Both the position numbers and the translations under genes were made by a program. A model generated the notes under the pieces. That model was not told the origin of the DNA, did not search any database, and saw nothing but the letters and a program-made list of their open reading frames with translations. Below, one piece after another: positions 8,557 through 15,186 of a stretch of 64,000 bases of DNA (positions are counted from its first letter, which is position 1; each line of letters opens with the position of its first letter). Source of the stretch: Methanoplanus limicola DSM 2279 (GTDB lineage Archaea; Halobacteriota; Methanomicrobia; Methanomicrobiales; Methanomicrobiaceae). Location: the NCBI RefSeq assembly GCF_000243255.1, contig NZ_CM001436.1, positions 1,576,957-1,640,956 on the forward strand, given 5' to 3'.

Positions 8557-9216
8557 ATGGTTGGTCGGAATTTTTATTTTATTGTTCTTGTTGTATTTTC
8601 TGTTATGGTAACTTGCGGCTGTACTGAACTTCCTGAAGAGATTGAGGAAACTTTTACGGCGCCTCCCCCGACAAGTACAGTTACTCCTTCTCCGACCACT
8701 TCCGGATATATTTCTGAGTATGTGAATTATTCAACGCCGGTTCCAACACCTACTCCTGAAGCAAGGCCGACATATACTAACCCTCCGGATGATATGAGCA
8801 GTCAGGTGAATTATTCCCTCATTTATGAAGATAAGCACTATTTTAAAGGGGATGTTGTCTCTTTTGATTATAATCTCATCTATCCCCCTATGATAATTGA
8901 CTATGAGGCTACGACAAAGAGTGTATCTGATACAAAGAGTGGCAGCAGTCAGTTTGGTGACAAAAGCAGTTATTCTGTGACTACAGCAAGTCCGAATCCT
9001 GCTGCATTTTATTATGTGAGTGTATATGATGACTGTTCGGGTGAACTGCTGAAAAAAACCGGTATTGATCAGTTTGCAAAACTCAGTCAGAAAGGGGAAC
9101 TGAAAATATTTTCACCCGGAAGGATGCATATTGAATTATATGGTGCTCTTGCAGATGTCAAAACAAGGATCAGGGTCGCGCCCGATAACATAAATGCGAC
9201 ATCAGCATCCTGTTGA
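8557..9216 (+). CDS. Predicted lipoprotein of unknown function
   Basis: A 219-aa secreted protein. It has an N-terminal hydrophobic segment ending VTCGC (lipobox-like, lipidation expected at C22), then a Thr/Pro/Ser-rich linker (about residues 33-75) typical of archaeal cell-surface proteins, then a globular domain of about 140 residues with many Tyr and Ser. I recognise no family for the globular part. It starts 80 bases after the response regulator stop, behind a TATA-like CTTTTTATATC near 8522-8532, so it probably has its own promoter. It is the last gene before tRNA-Arg and the integrated element. Confidence 0.7.
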   Translation: MVGRNFYFIVLVVFSVMVTCGCTELPEEIEETFTAPPPTSTVTPSPTTSGYISEYVNYSTPVPTPTPEARPTYTNPPDDMSSQVNYSLIYEDKHYFKGDVVSFDYNLIYPPMIIDYEATTKSVSDTKSGSSQFGDKSSYSVTTASPNPAAFYYVSVYDDCSGELLKKTGIDQFAKLSQKGELKIFSPGRMHIELYGALADVKTRIRVAPDNINATSASC

Positions 9217-9371
9217 TCTTATGAAATTTAATTCTTATTAATAATATCTAAGTTCATTTCTTATTTTAATTCTTAAATGGGTTCTTTATTGCCGTTTTGT
9301 GTCATCGAATTTAATTTCGGCAGACATATATGTGAGATGATCTAATGTATGTAGGCAACTCTAATGTGAGT

Positions 9372-9443
9372 GTCCCGATAGGGTAGTGGATATCCTAGAA
9401 GCTTGCGGAGCTTTTGACCCGGGTTCGAGTCCCGGTCGGGGCG
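9372..9443 (+). tRNA. tRNA-Arg (anticodon GCG); integration site
   Basis: A 72-base cloverleaf. The acceptor stem pairs GTCCCGA (9372-9378) with TCGGGGC (9436-9442); discriminator G. The anticodon stem GAAGC/GCTTT encloses loop TTGCGGA with anticodon GCG, reading CGC and CGU. The T-arm CCGGGTTCGAGTCCCGG is canonical. Its last 12 bases plus one downstream are repeated at 16906-16918, which marks this gene as the attachment site of the element that follows. The tRNA itself is intact. Confidence 0.95.
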
Positions 9444-9444
9444 T
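9432..9444 (+). repeat. attL: left copy of 13-bp attachment core
   Basis: CCGGTCGGGGCGT, the end of the T-arm and acceptor stem of tRNA-Arg plus one base. The identical string occurs at 16906-16918, right behind the integrase and its small upstream gene. Use of a tRNA 3' end as attachment site is standard for archaeal tyrosine recombinases. Confidence 0.8.
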
Positions 9445-9472
9445 CTTAACGGATAGTATGTACTTCCTCACT

Positions 9473-9495
9473 GCCTCAACTATTATTATTGAGGC
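9473..9495. terminator. Hairpin downstream of tRNA-Arg
   Basis: Perfect 7-bp inverted repeat GCCTCAA (9473-9479) / TTGAGGC (9489-9495) with a 9-base AT loop. It is 30 bases inside the element from attL, so it could be a transcript end or an arm site for the integrase rather than part of the host tRNA unit. Confidence 0.35.
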
Positions 9496-9657
9496 TATAG
9501 GATATATACTTTTTCCAAATTCTGAGAATTTTATATAATCAATTTGTAGCTATTTTACAGGCATGTTTTTTCACAGGATGTTTACCATTACCTAACCGGA
9601 GATAATACCTTGTGTGCCTTCTGTGTGGATGTTTTTCTATAGGATTAAAAAAAAGAG

Positions 9658-9855
9658 TTATGATCTTTGGTATCTGTGATTGTCCGGCAGGATAATTACA
9701 CTTGTTCCTTCATCCACAGCCCGATCATAGTTCCCCTGGTCTTCCTGCTTAATGCTGCCATCCGGATCGGTAATGAATACATATTGAAATATTTCCTTCC
9801 CGGATTCTTTCACCAACTGATCGATCTGCCGGTGTAACTGACTTATAGTTTTCAT
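9658..9855 (-). CDS. Small hypothetical protein of the element (65 aa)
   Basis: Last gene of the element's small-gene chain. Residues 1-20 look helical and amphipathic (ISQLHRQIDQLVKES), then YVFITDPDGSIKQ suggests a short beta hairpin. No family is recognised. The start at 9855 is chosen because its ATG overlaps the upstream stop as TGATG; a longer frame from 9864 has no supporting site. The stop is followed closely by an A-rich run in the transcript sense. The role is unknown. Confidence 0.6.
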   Translation of the reverse strand: MKTISQLHRQIDQLVKESGKEIFQYVFITDPDGSIKQEDQGNYDRAVDEGTSVIILPDNHRYQRS

Positions 9856-10133
9856 CAAACACACTCCCGGATCTTTTCCTTCTGCTGTTTGGTCTCAAGT
9901 TCTTTAATGCGATCTTCTAACTCTTCGATCTCAGAATCTTTAAGAATTTTATTTGTGACATCAACAAATGATGAAAGTGCTCTGATGGTCTGCAAGTAAA
10001 GTGCTTCATTCTCATTCGGTCGATAACGTCCGGATATTTTTTTATCCAATTTTTGAAGGATTTTAGCGCATAGCGCTAATAATTCCTTCCTGTTCATTAT
10101 TTCCGGCTCAATCTGGCTTTTATCTGACATCAT
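9855..10133 (-). CDS. Small coiled-coil hypothetical protein (92 aa)
   Basis: Starts at ATGATG overlapping the upstream stop (ATGA), so it is translationally coupled; the longer frame from 10157 is not needed. The N-terminal half is helical (NRKELLALCAKILQKLDKKI) and the C-terminal third (SEIEELEDRIKELETKQQKEK) is a clear coiled coil with heptad spacing. This suggests an oligomerising protein or a partner for the other small proteins in the chain. No known family is recognised. Confidence 0.65.
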   Translation of the reverse strand: MMSDKSQIEPEIMNRKELLALCAKILQKLDKKISGRYRPNENEALYLQTIRALSSFVDVTNKILKDSEIEELEDRIKELETKQQKEKIRECV

Positions 10134-10405
10134 AGTTTCTTCTCTGCTGCTTCGCATGCCTTAAAAAAAGGATCGTTCCTGATATGGTTTGCCCGTGCCG
10201 CTCTCATCCGCTCTTTTTTCGCCTGCTCTGCCGAATAAGCCTTATAATACTGGCTGTTTTTGTCCTGAAGTTCTGCCTGTCGTGCAACCTCTAACACTTC
10301 TTTTAAATTGTCTGTTGCTGGGGTGTGTGGATTTGGAACACGCCTTAAGAAGTAATTCCTCCACAATTCAGCAGGAATCACAAACGGCCCCATAATACCT
10401 GACAT
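10130..10405 (-). CDS. Small hypothetical protein (91 aa)
   Basis: Starts at the ATG of a TAATG overlap with the upstream gene. The N-terminus (GPFVIPAELWRNYFLRR) is partly hydrophobic; the rest is Ala-, Lys- and Arg-rich and probably helical (AEQAKKERMRAARANH). Nothing identifies a function. Short basic helical proteins of this type in mobile elements are often nucleic-acid binding, but that is a guess. Confidence 0.6.
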   Translation of the reverse strand: MSGIMGPFVIPAELWRNYFLRRVPNPHTPATDNLKEVLEVARQAELQDKNSQYYKAYSAEQAKKERMRAARANHIRNDPFFKACEAAEKKL

Positions 10406-10665
10406 TAGAACCACCTCCCAAGCCTGTAAACTGGCTTCGGCTTTGCTGCATCCCGGATTTTACCTTCTGCACTGTTCTTTGCTACTCGTTCCTTAGTTGC
10501 GATCTGTCTTCTCAGTTTGGACTTTGGATCTTTCTTCTCTACTGCCTCGGCGATCTTTATCGCTTCAAGTGCAGAATCAGCTATGCTTTTTCCGGATGAT
10601 CTCATCCGGAGATAGTCGCATAGTTCATCTGATAACCTGATCTGGTTGAATACAACCGGCTGCAT
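10405..10665 (-). CDS. Small basic hypothetical protein (86 aa)
   Basis: Start and stop both overlap neighbours through TAATG, the hallmark of this coupled chain. The N-terminal 45 residues (IRLSDELCDYLRMRSSGKSI) resemble the helix arrangement of small DNA-binding or antitoxin-like folds; the C-terminal 40 residues are strongly basic. No family is recognised. It lies between two other uncharacterised small genes. Confidence 0.6.
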   Translation of the reverse strand: MQPVVFNQIRLSDELCDYLRMRSSGKSIADSALEAIKIAEAVEKKDPKSKLRRQIATKERVAKNSAEGKIRDAAKPKPVYRLGRWF

Positions 10666-11006
10666 TAGATCGCCCCCGTTTCACGTCTTAAAAAGTCGAT
10701 CATATCGCTAATTACATCATCTTCAGACAAAACAGAATTTTCTGCCATTCTGTGATTAATCTTTTCTGTGATTTCCGGAGATAGATCAATATATGATTTA
10801 TTTGTCCTGGTCGCCCTTTCTTGAAGGATGTACCCGGTCCGGACATTTTCCGGAATCCTGCTTTCCTTTAAGAGAACAGTTTTGTCCTGCCGTAACTCAA
10901 AAGCAACTTCTAATAGCTGTTCAAGCGCTTCATCAAATGATAATCCGTGTTTCTCTGCTTTACGTGCGATATATATCGCCTGTTCTGGCTGTAATTTTAC
11001 TAACAT
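10665..11006 (-). CDS. Hypothetical helical protein (113 aa)
   Basis: A 113-aa protein with a strong ribosome-binding site (AAGGAG a few bases before the ATG) placed in the 3' end of the small gene upstream. Helical N-terminus (LQPEQAIYIARKAEKHG), then LSFDEALEQLLEVAFEL. The C-terminal section LSPEITEKINHRMAEN... resembles a ribbon-helix-helix or short antitoxin-like segment. It is the largest of the distal small genes. No function is assigned. Confidence 0.65.
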   Translation of the reverse strand: MLVKLQPEQAIYIARKAEKHGLSFDEALEQLLEVAFELRQDKTVLLKESRIPENVRTGYILQERATRTNKSYIDLSPEITEKINHRMAENSVLSEDDVISDMIDFLRRETGAI

Positions 11007-11008
11007 AA

Positions 11009-11143
11009 TTATTTCTCCTTTTTTATTTTTTCTGCTTTTTTTACCTGCTTTTTCTGAAATTTGGCTGTCTGCCTGGCTAAATGCTGGGCGTGTGTTTTGT
11101 AATTTTGTAGCTGTGAATGTTGAACTATAGATCCCATTTTCAT
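11009..11143 (-). CDS. Very small basic protein (44 aa)
   Basis: A 44-residue frame beginning MKMGSIVQHSQL and ending KKAEKIKKEK. Its ATG overlaps the upstream stop (ATGA), it ends 2 bases before the next ATG, and its last codons hold the AAGGAG site for that next gene. This placement strongly suggests a translated link in the chain. Almost half its C-terminal half is lysine. It may bind nucleic acid or simply couple translation. Confidence 0.55.
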   Translation of the reverse strand: MKMGSIVQHSQLQNYKTHAQHLARQTAKFQKKQVKKAEKIKKEK

Positions 11144-11397
11144 AAACTCCCTTTTATTCTTTCATTCTGTAGCCTCGCCAATTCATCAACCGGGAATTTA
11201 TCTGTCTTAAATTCCACAAAATTAACGGATAAATGCGAAATGTTCTGTCTTCTATACCGATATTGTCCGCCCCGAATATCTTCGAGGTCAATATCTCTTC
11301 GTATTGCTTTATACGGACAAATAAAAGCTACTTTAAGTCCATTTGGTGAAATGTAGCCTATTACGTCCTTTATTTGTGGATCAAACCAGTATGTCAT
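11140..11397 (-). CDS. First gene of the element's distal operon, hypothetical (85 aa)
   Basis: Start chosen at 11397 because GGAGG lies 8 bases upstream; the frame from 11415 would include that site. Residues 1-60 look like a small beta-rich domain (WFDPQIKDVIGYISPNGLKV, AFICPYKAIRRDIDLEDI). No family is recognised. It is immediately downstream of the iteron region 11534-11630, from which the minus-strand operon down to 9658 is presumably transcribed. Confidence 0.65.
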   Translation of the reverse strand: MTYWFDPQIKDVIGYISPNGLKVAFICPYKAIRRDIDLEDIRGGQYRYRRQNISHLSVNFVEFKTDKFPVDELARLQNERIKGSL

Positions 11398-11533
11398 AAT
11401 GTGTGCCTCCTGCATGGTGTCGGCTGCGGTGGTCTTCCTGGATATTTTCCACAGTGCACAAAATACCCGGACTTTACAACATGTGCAAAGTTCCCAAATG
11501 TCCCATTATGAAAATCAGATCTATCTAATGGGG

Positions 11534-11630
11534 AATTATGATAATTATGATAATTATGTAAATTATGATAATATAGAGAAATATCTCTATAATTACTCTG
11601 GGGAATTTTGTTAATTATGTAAATTATGTT
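11534..11630. repeat. Iteron-like 9-bp repeats in two clusters
   Basis: Four tandem 9-mers at 11534-11569 (AATTATGAT, AATTATGAT, AATTATGTA, AATTATGAT) and two more at 11613-11630 (AATTATGTA, AATTATGTT). Each cluster is preceded by GGGGAATT (11530-11537 and 11600-11607), and a perfect palindrome lies between them. Tandem iterons beside a replication-protein gene are the usual build of a plasmid origin; they could also be operator sites for the ribbon-helix-helix protein. This 253-base gap holds no protein gene. Confidence 0.6.
11572..11591. promoter_or_regulatory. Perfect palindrome between iteron clusters
   Basis: TATAGAGA (11572-11579) and TCTCTATA (11584-11591) with a 4-base AATA spacer. 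It is centred between the two iteron groups, 60 bases downstream of the primase stop and 175 bases upstream of the next operon start. It could be a dimer-binding operator or an origin hairpin. Confidence 0.5.
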
Positions 11631-11650
11631 CTTTTTGATAATATTGTGAA

Positions 11651-13915
11651 TTAGTTTAATACATACCATCTTTCTAACCTCCCTTTGTCGCTTTTTGCTT
11701 CTGTCTCGTACAACTCATTAGATTCTATCAGAGTGCCGATTTCCGGATTTATATCTGATGCTTTTCTGTGGATATATTTAAGAAGAGCGCTCCGGGTGCT
11801 TTTTCCGCCTTTGCGCTTCAGAAATGCAATGATCTTATCCTGCAAGTTTTTAGAGTCCTGCCGATTCACCCGCTCTGCTACTTCACAGAATATAGGTATA
11901 AAATACTGTTCGACTTGAGAACATGCGATCTTAAGTTCTCTCTGTTCAATTGTCCATATGCTGCTACTGTGTGGGTGTTCGTTAAATGCCGGGTCCCCTA
12001 CTGCAAGGCACATTGCAATCTTAATCACATTGTCTGCAAGTCGGCCAAATGCCGATAATTTGATCTCATCCCCTTCTTCCGATAGTGCGATCTCAATCCG
12101 GCGCTGCCAGTTTTGATAATGCCGGAGTGCATCCTGTGATAAGACAAACTCAAAGTTATGAGTTTCAAATATTTTCCGGACTTTGTTAAAGCCTGAAATA
12201 ATATCCTGGTATTCACGATCTAAAGTATGATCTGCCGGCTCAAATGCCAAATAGTCTTTTTGGTATTCCGGAAGAGTGAACATAAATCTGAGTAGCCATC
12301 CGGACTGAAGATCAAGCGTGCTGCTATGCCTGCATAGTGTATCTGGTACAGTTGCACTAAGGATCGTAAAATATGGCTTCTCAATTTTGAAATCTGTTTT
12401 TTCATCTTTATTCTTTTTCGATCTCAGTTTCCGGGTGTAATCGCTGCGGTCGTAAATATTGCAAAAAATATCCCGCATGTTTGCCATATACGCCTTTTGC
12501 ATATCGGCTAATAACTGCCCGCACTCATCAAGAATAAGATACTGTGTGCTGTGTTCTGCCATCGACTCTATAAAAGCCTCTGGGCTGAATGAGTTCTCAC
12601 ACCTGTGAGGTGCTTCGAGGTCTATAAGTGTGCCTGAATTCTGCAATACAGCACTGAGTAAAGAATTTATCTTTTTTACTGCTGTTGTCTTTCTTGAGAC
12701 TGTGGATAAACCCAAGTTCATTATCCACAAGTTGCTATGTATATCCCCGTGCCGGAATCTAACAACTGCATTTCCTCTCATAAGTGTGGAAATGGTGAAT
12801 AGTGCCCCGGCGTATTGATACTCAGAGTAACTATCTGATCGCTTTGCCATATGCTGGGCATATTGCATTATCAGATTATCGGCTGGAATATCTGAAAGAT
12901 CAAGCTTTAGTTTGTTGGCTTTATATCCGGACTGAAGGTCTTTAGCGTCCGGTGGTTGCTCTTTACTGGTAAATATGCCGTCTGCAAGTGCTTTGCCTTG
13001 TGCGATCTCTTTCTGACAATAATAGTTAGGATCATATGTGTCTTTCAAGTCTGCAAGTGCCTTATCGATCTGATCTTTGCCCCAAGTGCTGTTCCCGCGG
13101 GCTTCATCCCATTTTGGGCGCATCAGTCCGGAAGACCTGAATATACTGTCGATCTGCCCGGCGTCCTGCGTATAGAATGCAAGATAATTACAAAGTCCTA
13201 ATGTTGCCTCTGATATGGAATTATACCCTGCTGTATTGCCGTCATAAAGCGCCTGGGATTTAGAATTATTCCGGATGTGTTCCATTACCTGATCATCACT
13301 TAACGCGGTCTGTGTGACTCTGGTACGCCTTGCAGGCGCTCTGAAAGGATTAACTACTGGTGGTCTGAGTCTGTGACAGATCTTTAAGATTGTGTCCTGG
13401 TCAACCTGCCGGATCTCAGAAGGATAGTCACGGTAAATATTACCTGTTACAGCAAAGAATCTCCCTGTAAAATAGATCTCTCCTTTTTTGGTATGGATTC
13501 CTTTAGCCTTCAAAGAATCCGGACAGTCATCTGTTTTTAGTAGTGTGTGCAGACCTTCCCCGGACTGACTAAACTCGGTGTAAGAATCTAAATTGGTGAT
13601 CTCCTCTGCTATGTCAGGATCGGTTATGTCCTGGTTCACATCAAGAACATGATCGTAATCCACACCAACATAAGGATCATCCTGCCGGAAGGAATACCCC
13701 AAGCCTGCATGAATTTTATGATTATACTCTGCTGCTGCTTCCTTACAAGACCTATTAAATGATTGGTGTGCTACGCTTATCCCGTAAGCATCACATGGTA
13801 TTTTATCCGTTTTGCCATTTGGCATAACTTCAGATTTCCACAAGCCCCATTGCTCCCGCTCTCGCAGTTCCTCCGGAATGTTTAAATAATGTAAGGTCTT
13901 ATTACTGTCTGGCAT
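11651..13915 (-). CDS. Primase / DUF3987-type replication protein of the element
   Basis: A 754-aa protein, the likely replication initiator of the element. The N-terminal 200 residues have the NrS-1-like primase-polymerase pattern: GLGYSFRQDDPYVGVDYD with metal-binding aspartates, then YTEFSQSGEGLHTL. The C-terminal 400 residues match DUF3987, a degenerate helicase-like ATPase: a Walker A-like GLSTVSRKTTAVKK and a Walker B-like QYLILDECGQLL. The extreme C-terminus (KRKGGKSTRSALLKYIHR) looks like a winged helix. The start at 13915 has AAGGAG with good spacing; the longer frame from 13951 overlaps the gene upstream. The iteron region follows its stop. Confidence 0.8.
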   Translation of the reverse strand: MPDSNKTLHYLNIPEELREREQWGLWKSEVMPNGKTDKIPCDAYGISVAHQSFNRSCKEAAAEYNHKIHAGLGYSFRQDDPYVGVDYDHVLDVNQDITDPDIAEEITNLDSYTEFSQSGEGLHTLLKTDDCPDSLKAKGIHTKKGEIYFTGRFFAVTGNIYRDYPSEIRQVDQDTILKICHRLRPPVVNPFRAPARRTRVTQTALSDDQVMEHIRNNSKSQALYDGNTAGYNSISEATLGLCNYLAFYTQDAGQIDSIFRSSGLMRPKWDEARGNSTWGKDQIDKALADLKDTYDPNYYCQKEIAQGKALADGIFTSKEQPPDAKDLQSGYKANKLKLDLSDIPADNLIMQYAQHMAKRSDSYSEYQYAGALFTISTLMRGNAVVRFRHGDIHSNLWIMNLGLSTVSRKTTAVKKINSLLSAVLQNSGTLIDLEAPHRCENSFSPEAFIESMAEHSTQYLILDECGQLLADMQKAYMANMRDIFCNIYDRSDYTRKLRSKKNKDEKTDFKIEKPYFTILSATVPDTLCRHSSTLDLQSGWLLRFMFTLPEYQKDYLAFEPADHTLDREYQDIISGFNKVRKIFETHNFEFVLSQDALRHYQNWQRRIEIALSEEGDEIKLSAFGRLADNVIKIAMCLAVGDPAFNEHPHSSSIWTIEQRELKIACSQVEQYFIPIFCEVAERVNRQDSKNLQDKIIAFLKRKGGKSTRSALLKYIHRKASDINPEIGTLIESNELYETEAKSDKGRLERWYVLN

Positions 13916-13929
13916 AAAGTCTCCTTTTT

Positions 13930-14139
13930 TTATTCCGCTCTGATTATCCATCTGCCTTCGTTAACGAATTTCTGGCAGATAAGAGCTTCTAACGGGTCCA
14001 ATTTCTGGATTAGTTCCGGATCAATAACTCGCGCGGCAGACTGTTTAATACTGTTGCAAGGCATAACATTTGATGAAGCATAGTTGTTTTTTGCTGCTGG
14101 AGTTATTGGCGTAACTCTGGCATTTTCTTTTAATGTCAT
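13930..14139 (-). CDS. Small hypothetical protein (69 aa)
   Basis: Its ATG overlaps the stop of the ribbon-helix-helix gene (ATGA), and it ends 14 bases before the replication protein start. The N-terminal 35 residues are polar; LIQKLDPLEALICQKFVNEGRWIIR is likely helical. It may be the partner of the upstream ribbon-helix-helix protein in a toxin-antitoxin-like or copy-control pair, which rests on position only. Confidence 0.55.
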   Translation of the reverse strand: MTLKENARVTPITPAAKNNYASSNVMPCNSIKQSAARVIDPELIQKLDPLEALICQKFVNEGRWIIRAE

Positions 14140-14309
14140 TTCTTTAAGCCCTCTTCATATTCTGTAAGAACTCTCTCAAGTCCTGCCCTGCATAATGCGG
14201 AAATATTTAGCCCGTAATCATGCGCTTTTAATCTCATATCTACGGGCAGTCTAACATTTACGTTACACATCGGCCTAAATTCCGATTTTTGAAGGTTGAT
14301 TTTATCCAT
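14136..14309 (-). CDS. Ribbon-helix-helix (CopG/CcdA-like) DNA-binding protein
   Basis: A 57-aa protein whose second half, VNVRLPVDMRLKAHDYG, NISALCRAGLERVL, is the beta strand plus two helices of a ribbon-helix-helix fold. The start at 14309 has GGAGGT 8 bases upstream, so the longer frame from 14360 is rejected. It is the first gene of the replication operon and is divergent from 14527; the spacer holds an inverted repeat (14457-14485). A copy-control repressor or antitoxin role is the natural reading. Confidence 0.75.
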   Translation of the reverse strand: MDKINLQKSEFRPMCNVNVRLPVDMRLKAHDYGLNISALCRAGLERVLTEYEEGLKK

Positions 14310-14456
14310 AATTTTATACCTCCGGCAGTGCGCGATCTGAAGTATGCGCGCCTGCCTCAATACATTATATGTTCTAATCCTTTATAAAGCTGCGCGCCGA
14401 TAAAAGCTATATTTCCTAAAAATACGGTTGAATTATACTTCTACTTCTTCGTTTTA

Positions 14457-14485
14457 CCTCTTCTTCTCATCTCTCATTGAAGAGG
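14457..14485. promoter_or_regulatory. Inverted repeat in divergent promoter region (possible operator)
   Basis: CCTCTTC (14457-14463) and GAAGAGG (14479-14485), a perfect 7-bp inverted repeat with a 15-base spacer, surrounded by further CTTCTTC / GAAGAA strings. It lies between the divergent ribbon-helix-helix gene and the zinc-finger gene, just upstream of a TATA-like box, and is a good candidate binding site for the ribbon-helix-helix protein. Confidence 0.45.
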
Positions 14486-14490
14486 AAATC

Positions 14491-14498
14491 TTTAAAAA
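14491..14498 (+). promoter_or_regulatory. TATA-like box for the zinc-finger gene
   Basis: TTTAAAAA about 30 bases before the ATG at 14527. With the usual archaeal spacing the transcript would start within a few bases of the start codon, so the message would have almost no leader, which agrees with the absence of a ribosome-binding site. Confidence 0.5.
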
Positions 14499-14526
14499 CC
14501 ATTAAAGAAGAAAGTAAAATACCGGC

Positions 14527-15186
14527 ATGAATGCAAGTATATTTAAAAAGGCTAAATTTGCGCGGCTAATTAAGAAATATTATATAGATTTTAACGGCGC
14601 CCCTCAAGGTGTGCCCGGCTGCATTGTGGTCTATGAAGGTCTTTATCAGGTATTTCATACTGAAGAGATTAGGCAAAAAGCCCGCCCTGCTGGTGTTCCT
14701 CTTCAGTTCTCACCGGAATTATGGAATATTTACCCGGATCGGCAGTTCACTAATAATGTTTATGTCCCGGATAAGTCCGGGGAGTTCCTTTCAGATGCCC
14801 ACAAGGAAGAAATCATCAGCCATTATTCAGCCCTGGGTTATGCTGTAGATGATCTCTATCCTGTCCGGCGGTGCCTCTGGTGTGATGCCCCTATTTCCGG
14901 CAGGAATGATAAAACATTCTGCTCTAAAAAATGTGCTGCTGCCTTCCGTGAATTATGCCGGACTGATGAATTCAGAACTTACAATGATCTGATCGCTTTG
15001 GGTACATCTGCTGAAATTGAAGAGGCATGTATTCACCTGGATAAACTTAAGGATCGGATTGATAATAAAACAGTTCTCAAATATTGCTTAAACTGTGGTA
15101 ATCCTGTCACGCGGTCAAATGCTAAATATTGTTGTGATAAGTGCCGGAATGAATACAACAATAAAAAAAAGAATTCAGGAAAATAA
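14527..15186 (+). CDS. Hypothetical protein with two zinc fingers
   Basis: A 219-aa protein, the only plus-strand gene of the element. Two C-terminal treble-clef-like fingers are clear: RRCLWCDAPISG...FCSKKC around residues 117-138 and KYCLNCGNPVTRSNAKYCCDKC around 185-206, both CxxC-x13-15-CxxxC. The N-terminal 110 residues have no recognised domain. A nucleic-acid binding role is likely. It converges with the integrase gene, overlapping its 3' end by 12 bases. Confidence 0.7.
   Translation: MNASIFKKAKFARLIKKYYIDFNGAPQGVPGCIVVYEGLYQVFHTEEIRQKARPAGVPLQFSPELWNIYPDRQFTNNVYVPDKSGEFLSDAHKEEIISHYSALGYAVDDLYPVRRCLWCDAPISGRNDKTFCSKKCAAAFRELCRTDEFRTYNDLIALGTSAEIEEACIHLDKLKDRIDNKTVLKYCLNCGNPVTRSNAKYCCDKCRNEYNNKKKNSGK

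Noticed and set aside
11394-11669. Minus-strand frame of 91 codons rich in Tyr, His and Asn
   Set aside because: It is a translation of the iteron repeats and palindrome; composition is repeat-driven and it overlaps two supported genes.
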